A stretch of 64,000 bases of DNA from Paramecium sonneborni (Eukaryota > Ciliophora > Oligohymenophorea > Peniculida > Parameciidae). The stretch spans positions 194,327 through 258,326 of the forward strand of contig CAJJDN010000073.1 in assembly GCA_905182985.1 (NCBI GenBank), written 5' to 3'. Each line of letters opens with the position of its first letter. Within the stretch, counting starts at the first letter, position 1. The notes beneath the pieces were generated by a model, which saw only the letters and a program-made list of their open reading frames with translations, had not been told where the DNA came from and did not search any database. Made by a program: the position numbers and the translations under genes. Below are positions 57,401 through 64,000 of this stretch, one piece after another.

Positions 57401-60400
57401 GTTCCTGGTGGAGTTGAGTATAATTCCATTGCTCTTGTTACTGCAAGAACCTTATTTCCAACATCTAAATTAGCATCTATTACTAATGGGTTATCACCAA
57501 ATTCTCCATTCAATACTATATTAATCTTTCCAGGGAATGGATGAGTTGAATTACCTGCCAAGAGTTTTCCTGATCTGACCCAGATTCTTTCTGCTTCTAA
57601 TTTTGTAGATGCTTTTCTTTCATCAAATATTAAAGAGCCCAATATTGTTAAATTGGTAAGTTTAGGAGGATCAACATCTAAAATTACTTAATAAGCTCCT
57701 TAAATTATTGGACTATCACCTTCAACAGGTACTTTATTATCTATCCAAGTACTAGGGTTACTCCAATATCTATATCCATCCTCTAATGGTACATCTCCTA
57801 AACTATCACATTCTTCTCTACAAATGACTCCTCTGACCTCAACATATTCATATTACTTCTTATTTTTACCAGACAAACAAAGATAAAATAATTTATTTGT
57901 TCTATCATTAAACCAATCTCCTTAATTACATGTGTTAGTATCTGGAATTTATTCTATTTTTGTGTAATTTAAGGGGAACTTTCCTCCTATGTTTCTCATA
58001 ACATCAAATGTCTCTCTATTAGCAGAATAATTAAATCTGAAAATAACAGCTTTATCATTTTAGTTGAAATATGGAGAGGCAAAAACACCCATACTTAAAG
58101 GATCACTAGCTCCAAATTTAAAATGAACATTATAAGTAAAACCAGTAGCAAATACACTTGCAAATGATTATTTTACATCATGACTCTTCTTAATAATTTT
58201 CATTGTTTCAGCCTCTATGTATTTACTTTCATCTATTAATGGATCCATTTTGAGTGCAACATTTGTACTATCTAATCTATATAGCTTCATATCTGTTCCT
58301 GTAAAATCTTATACTGGAGCTGGATTATTAACCAAAACATCCCTTATTGTAACTTAATTCATTGCACAAATAATAGAATTATCCCAAAAATCTTCAGGAT
58401 GATTAACACATCCTGGAATACCATCAATATGTTTTTTATATGGGATAATATAAGCTCCTCCTGTCACTCCTGAAATTGAACCATCTTAATCCCAGAAGAT
58501 TTCTCTTCTATGTTTCTACCAATAAATTCGATTAGCTGAATCAGAATTAAATGCCTTTACATTTAAGAATTGTGTATTTTTACCACCTTATACCCACAAT
58601 TTCATATTCCAGCATACAGAACATGATTCAATCAAAGCAGAATTACTTCCATAATTATAAATTCTAATGTTTTTAGCTAAAAATCCATTTGTTCTTGGAA
58701 CAACCATAGCTCTTGATCCATCATAATAAGTATCATCTGGATTAGCATTATTTATTGATTTTCCAATAATCAAAGCATTATCTAATACTGCTCCTTCGGC
58801 TGAAAAATTACCTTTATGAGCTTAGAATCCTGCAAATTTAGAATCAGCAATCATTATATCTTTGAAATAAATATTTCCCAATTCTTCTCCTAAAATACCA
58901 CATTCATTATTTTTCCATGTATAGAATTTTTCAAAAACAGCTTGAAGACTTGGATTATCTATAAATGGTTAATCATTAGACCAATTATTTGGATCTATAC
59001 AAGGGAATTTCCTTGGAGCCATTTAGAAAATACGAAGACCAAATCTTCCATTTGAATGTGCCCAATTATCTTTAAATTCAAGGATATTAAGACCTGGTGG
59101 ACAAATATCTGATGTAGCTGATGGACCATCTGGATTTGTTTTGATTTCATACCAAAATCCATACCATTCTGAACCTCCTGATCTATTTCTTCTCAAAATA
59201 TTTTATGGATTTGTAACCCAATATGTAGCAACAGTAATATCTGTTTATAACATGATCCAACTTTATTTTGTACTTGCTACAAGATTATCTTCAATAACAT
59301 TGTTTGTTTCAATACCATCTTCAAAGAATATAGCATGTCCAAATGTATTATAACAGACATTCTTTTAAACTTTCAAATAATGAACACCATGAATAGTCAA
59401 ACAACGAGCATAACAATCATGGATTGAGTTACCAACTACATATGATTCGTCTACTTCTCCATTCAAGTGGAAATGAACAGGATATCTACCAATAATTCTT
59501 GGTTGACCTCCATATCTGAATTCTGCATATGATATTTTACCAATAGCTCCTTTCTCAGCTCTTCCATGAATCATTAAATGATAACCATATTTCAAATCTG
59601 ACTCTTCACCTTAAATAACAATATTTCTGGTCAATAAACCAACTTCAACTTTCATAGGGAATTGATCTGTTCCATATGTTTCAACAGCTGAATAATGTTT
59701 ATAAGTAAGTGGTTTATCTAGTGTCAAAGTCTTTTTATCTACACTAACAGCAGTAATGTATCTCTTTTCACTTTGCATATGTTCAACTTCACTGGAGGTA
59801 ATAACAATTTGTTCTCCTACTTACCAATCTACTGCATCATCGACTGTAATTTAATTTTTTCCAGCTTCTACTGTACTGGATAATAATGTCCATGTTGGGG
59901 TTCTTTCTTTTCCATGAATGGTTAATTAACATTGATGACATCCTAACACTTTATTACCCATAGCAGGCATTTAAACATCATCTTCAACGCCATATAAAGT
60001 AATTTATACTTTATGTTAATGTGCAACCAATTCAGTACCGATATTGAATTTACCTTCTCTAATCACAATAAAATGAGCATCCATTGATGTATCTAATTCA
60101 TCAGAGAATGTTAAAGTTCCTTCAACCAAAACTTACATTAATTTAGGAGTTTTAACATCGACAATAAGTGTCTAACCAGCATTAACAATTACTGAATCTC
60201 CATCTCCAGGATATTCATATCCACCCCAAGTATTAATATCTGACCATTTAGTAGCATAGATGAACTATTTATTATTAACTGCTAAGTTTCCATTAACTCT
60301 AACTTAAAACACTCCATTTAATTATGTTTATTCTAAATCTTTAACTCCAGTTTTGCATATGATTTAAACTGTAGAAACACTTTAAATAGCACATTGAACA

Positions 60401-63400
60401 CCATCAATATAAACAGTAGTTTAATCATTAACAAATCCAGTACCAGTAATTGTAATCACGGCTTCTTCAGTAAATCTACCTGTAGCTGGTGTGACTGTAT
60501 TAACAACAGGAACACTACTTGATGAATAACTAGCTGCATTAGTTACTGAACCTAAAGATTATCCATTTACTTAGATCTCTGCATTACAGAATGTTGCAAC
60601 TGAGTAAGCATTATTACTATTAGATAATACCCAACCTTTCAATTCAATTTCTGCTAATTAACAGGATGAACCAGTATTTCCTCTTGAATCAAATAATCTA
60701 ATTGCTTTAATTCCTGTTATATCATTTTATGGAACATAAATATTCCAACCTGTATGGACAGTTTAATCAACTGTTAATAAAGTCTACCAATTAGTACCAT
60801 CAGTTGTATATTAGAAGACTGCGTCTTTCAATTAAATAGCTGGTTTATCTATTCTTGGAATGTATCTCAATTAATGTAATTTCAAAATTCTACTTGTTCC
60901 AAAATCAACTTAGATAAAACAATTTGAAGTGGCAGTAGATGTATAATAAGTTGATTATTGTAAATCAAAGAATTTTGAGGCGGAGGCTGCAATATCTGCA
61001 GTTAAAGTAACTTCTGATGGTTAAATATATCTTGCAGGTTCTTATAAAGCAGAGTATTAAGTTAAAACAGAATTTGTCAATAATTTTGGAGCTTCACATG
61101 AAAGTGTTGTGTAAGTTGCACTTTTGATAGGACAATCGAATCCACAAAGTTTAACTGAATTCTACTTGCTAACAGTATCAAATCCAGTTCCAGTAAATGT
61201 GACTGTAGCACCACCAGCATATGAAACTGTGGGATTGTTTGAATTTGGAGATGAAGCACTTACTATTAATTTTTATTTAGTAGCATCTTAAATATATGCA
61301 TATTTATTATCAACTAAAAGGTTAATAGAATAAACTCCTGCCGGTTGATTAGGGAAATTAGCTGTTACTGAAGTATCAGATGATGCTGAAACAGTTCCAG
61401 CTATTTTATGACCCATATGTTCTAATGTTACAACTATTGTTGTGCCAGTAAGTTTAACACCAGTAAATACAAGAACTAAATTTCCTGTAGTAGCCAAGTA
61501 AGCTTTTTAAATAGAATCATATATAGCTCCAGAAATGGCTGTAAATCCTGGTGAATTAGCAGAAGTATTAATTGTTAAAGTATATGAAGCTGTAATAGGG
61601 ATTGCTGAGTTATTTTCAGAAGGCAATTATGATAATGTTACAGTAGCAGAAGTTCCTGATTATCTGGCCATTCTACATTTTAATTAAACACTTGAGACAA
61701 CCTCTAACTCAGTACAATCAGTTGTACCAACTTTGACAGTTGGTGATTGATTGGCATTGAAACCAAAACCATTAATAGTTAATATTTATCCACCAATTAC
61801 AGCAGTATCAATAGATGTAATGCTTAATCCAATTACAGTAACCCATATTTTATTTGCATAACCATGTTCAGTTAAAACATAAGTAGAATATTATCCCTGT
61901 GGTAAGTTTGGAATTGTGTAAGTGAATGAAGGAGCAGTAAGAGTTGCTGTCACTTTTTCTGTCACTGGACCTTTGAAAACTACCCAAACTGAATTTGTTA
62001 AATCTGTTCCTGATAATGTTTCTGTATCCCCTGGAACGTAAGTCTTTTATTAACTTAATACTAAATCAGCAGATGTTAGCAAATCTCTTCTTGCTGATTT
62101 TCCAAGATTCAAAATATGATCGTTACCTAATTTCTTGGATTCCTCTGTCCATAAAAATCTCTTTCTTTAAACTAATTTTTAATAATCTGGTTTTTAATGA
62201 TCATTTTCTGTCAAAATTCTTGATCCTGTAAATTAAGTAGCAGATGCTGGATATGCGTCAATTCCTGGAGTCAAAGTATCATCATATGTAAATAAGCATT
62301 GATTTATTGCATCAAGACATGTTGATTCGAGTGTTACTTATAATGTTACAACAACTAATTAAGCAGGTTGATTATAGAATTCATATTTAGCTGGAACTGT
62401 GCAGTAAATTACTTCACTTGTGAATCTGCTTTCATCAATTTCACAGATCCAATTAATAGCTACACCAACAAATACAAGAGTTTCTCCTTTAACAAAATTG
62501 GATCCTGTAATTTTAATAACAGTTCCTCCAGCTTCAGAACCTTTGGCTTAACTAGTGCCATCTGCTAAAGTAACACTTGTAACTGGAATAATATATTTAA
62601 ACAAGTTATCGTCATTATCAGCATAAGAATTACCATAATTTTTTCTTGTAATAGTAACTCTGTAATTTCCCGGCATTCCTCCTCTTAAATAAACTTTGAT
62701 TGAAGTATCTATGATAGATATTACTTTAGCATTATAAGATTTAGTTGTTCCTACTAAAGTAACTTTGATTTCATTAGCATCAGTTCCAAAATTAGTACCT
62801 GTTATTGTCAATTCTCCTTTGTAAATTGGTGTAATTTAATTGAATTCTAAAGATTAAACTTGAATTCTTAAAGCATCATTGTATGTAAATGAAGCACTAG
62901 TGACTGTTTTCTAATTAAAAGATAAAGAGATGGCTCCAGTTCCTCCAGTTACTTTGGCTGGAGTAAGAAATACGATTTAAGTGTTTGAAATTGATAATGG
63001 TTAAACATCATTTCCATCAATTTAGAATGTAAAGTCTCTATTTAAATTTTTAGGGAATCCAGTACCAGTGATTGTAATAGTTGTTCCTCCATCTGGTGAT
63101 CCTTGGGCAGGTAACACATCAGAAATAACCAAATTAATATTTTCTCCTGTCACTCCATCACCAATTTTAGAAAATCCAATAGCTCTATGATGTACAGCAG
63201 GTACTTAATTATCGCCTGCTTCTTTGATATTCTAATTATCCAATTATTCTAAGCTACATGTAATAGAATATGGAGAAGTATGTGTTGTATATTGAATGTT
63301 TGTACAATCAGCTCCTGCATATGATATTTCTAAATCAGATTCTGTAATTGTTAAACCATTTCCTTCTTATACAGTTAAAGACAACTGAGATCCTGAGACT

Positions 63401-64000
63401 AAATAATTTGTCAAAGTTGGAGTTTTTTCATCACTTAAAGTGAAATCACAGGTAGATACCTATTCACAACCAGCCAATATATGTTCTGTTTCAGAAACAA
63501 CTCCATTTTCTTTTAATTCGTATTTAACTTCGACTTGAACTTATGGATGTTGACTATAAGTAAATAATAATTCATTTGGAATAGGTTCAAATAAGAGATT
63601 GGTTGAATCATCTATTGGTTTTTTTACAGCCACTGTAACATCTCCACTTCCAGAAATAAGTTAACTGATTGAAAAATCAAATACAGTAAGACTTTCCACA
63701 TTTGATCTTAATATTACATACCATGACCATCCATCTTGAGCTCTACCAAAAGTCCAAACAAATGGTCTTTGTCCTGTAAGTCTTTCAATATTATCAGCAA
63801 TTAAGGATGAAGATGCATCAAATGGTATGTCATAGTTATTCTCTGATACTTAAAATAAATGGTCAATTTCATTAATAGTCATTTTTAATTAGAAAGTTCC
63901 ACTTATTGGATCTAAAGGTTCTTAGGTTCTTTCTATCTTTTATGAGACTGTTCCTCCATTAAGAGTTGATGATACAATCTTTGGAAGTGCTCTATATTAT
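54406..64000 (-). CDS. Fibrocystin-L (PKHD1L1)-like giant receptor: IPT/TIG repeats, discoidin, two G8 domains, beta-helix, one TM
   Basis: An uninterrupted minus frame of about 3,200 codons; the N terminus lies beyond the window. Order from N to C: several IPT/TIG domains (about 63200-61100; for example GGTTITITGTGFPKN and KGELTITGTNFG); an F5/8-type-C-like domain (about 61010-60650; CFIQVDFGTSRILKLHQLR, FQYTTDGTNWQTLL); another TIG; first G8 domain (about 60255-59985) and parallel beta-helix PbH1 region with HFHLNGEVDESYVVGNSIH; second G8 (about 57790-57500; WSNPSTWIDNKVP, ILGSLIFDERKAS) and second PbH1 region; an N/G-rich linker; one membrane helix (VIIVVSVICSVIGVSILISG) and a short basic tail. 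Two G8/PbH1 units behind TIG arrays is the PKHD1L1 layout. In mammals such proteins sit on cilia and stereocilia; an ectodomain adhesion or surface-coat role is inferred. No intron seen. Confidence 0.9.
54715..54835 (-). repeat. Asn/Gly/Thr-rich juxtamembrane linker of the fibrocystin-L-like receptor
   Basis: The minus strand encodes repeated NGN, GNTGNT and NNGN units between the ectodomain and the membrane helix. The DNA shows imperfect ATT/ACC-type periodicity. It is probably a flexible, possibly glycosylated stalk whose length may vary between strains. Confidence 0.7.

Noticed and set aside
61995..62568. Plus-strand ORFs within the fibrocystin-L-like gene
   Set aside because: They lie opposite an uninterrupted TIG-repeat frame of about 3,200 codons and show no domain.

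Overview
The window is ciliate macronuclear DNA, most likely from Paramecium. Three things show this. Long genes stay open only if TAA and TAG are read as glutamine and TGA is the sole stop. A tRNA-Gln with anticodon UUA lies at 2493-2564. Coding regions are interrupted by tiny GT...AG introns (22-33 nt where mapped). The DNA is strongly AT-rich and gene-dense, with intergenic gaps of 7 to about 700 nt. Because of the code, standard-code ORFs are only fragments; all gene models here were read by hand with TGA-only stops and with introns placed by frame and homology.

Layout. 1-1287 (-): end of a Q/N-rich protein that continues past the window. 1916-2326 (+): small unknown protein. 2493-2564: tRNA-Gln(UUA). 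3277-5220 (+): NDR/LATS kinase. 5856-7348 (+): outer dynein arm docking-complex coiled coil. 7530-8868 (-): YTH-domain m6A reader with a prion-like Q/N/Y tail. 9213-9957: decayed coding remnant. 10063-14808 (-): ABCC transporter. 14957-20298 (+): four-domain voltage-gated Ca2+ channel with an EEEE filter. 20341-21890 (-): cyclic-nucleotide-binding protein. 21983-22174: kinase relic. 22561-25154 (+): synaptojanin-like protein with an intact Sac domain and a degenerate 5-phosphatase. 25163-25510 (-): LYR protein. 25518-27709 (+): SEL1L/HRD3-like. 27756-30937 (+): Na+/H+ exchanger fused to a cyclic-nucleotide domain.

31684-33895 holds two identical 1,043-bp blocks either side of a 126-N gap, almost certainly an unmerged contig overlap rather than a real duplication. 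The true gene there is a membrane protein at 32925-34784 (-). It is followed by a coiled-coil protein (35174-36061, +), a giant Piezo channel (36105-45449, -) with a 67-glutamine tract written almost wholly in TAA, a small basic protein (45884-46396, +), IFT172 (46597-51877, +), a broken small gene (52052-52449, -), a CAMK-type kinase (52733-54278, -) and a fibrocystin-L-like giant receptor (54406 to beyond 64000, -).

Many genes concern cilia and membrane excitability: dynein docking, IFT172, Ca2+ channel, exchanger with cyclic-nucleotide domain, CNBD protein, Piezo and the ciliary-type receptor. They are transcribed separately from both strands, so this is shared biology of the cell rather than an operon. 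The least ordinary items are the all-reassigned-codon polyQ in Piezo, the pseudo-5-phosphatase, the exchanger lacking its ND aspartate, and the prion-like YTH reader.
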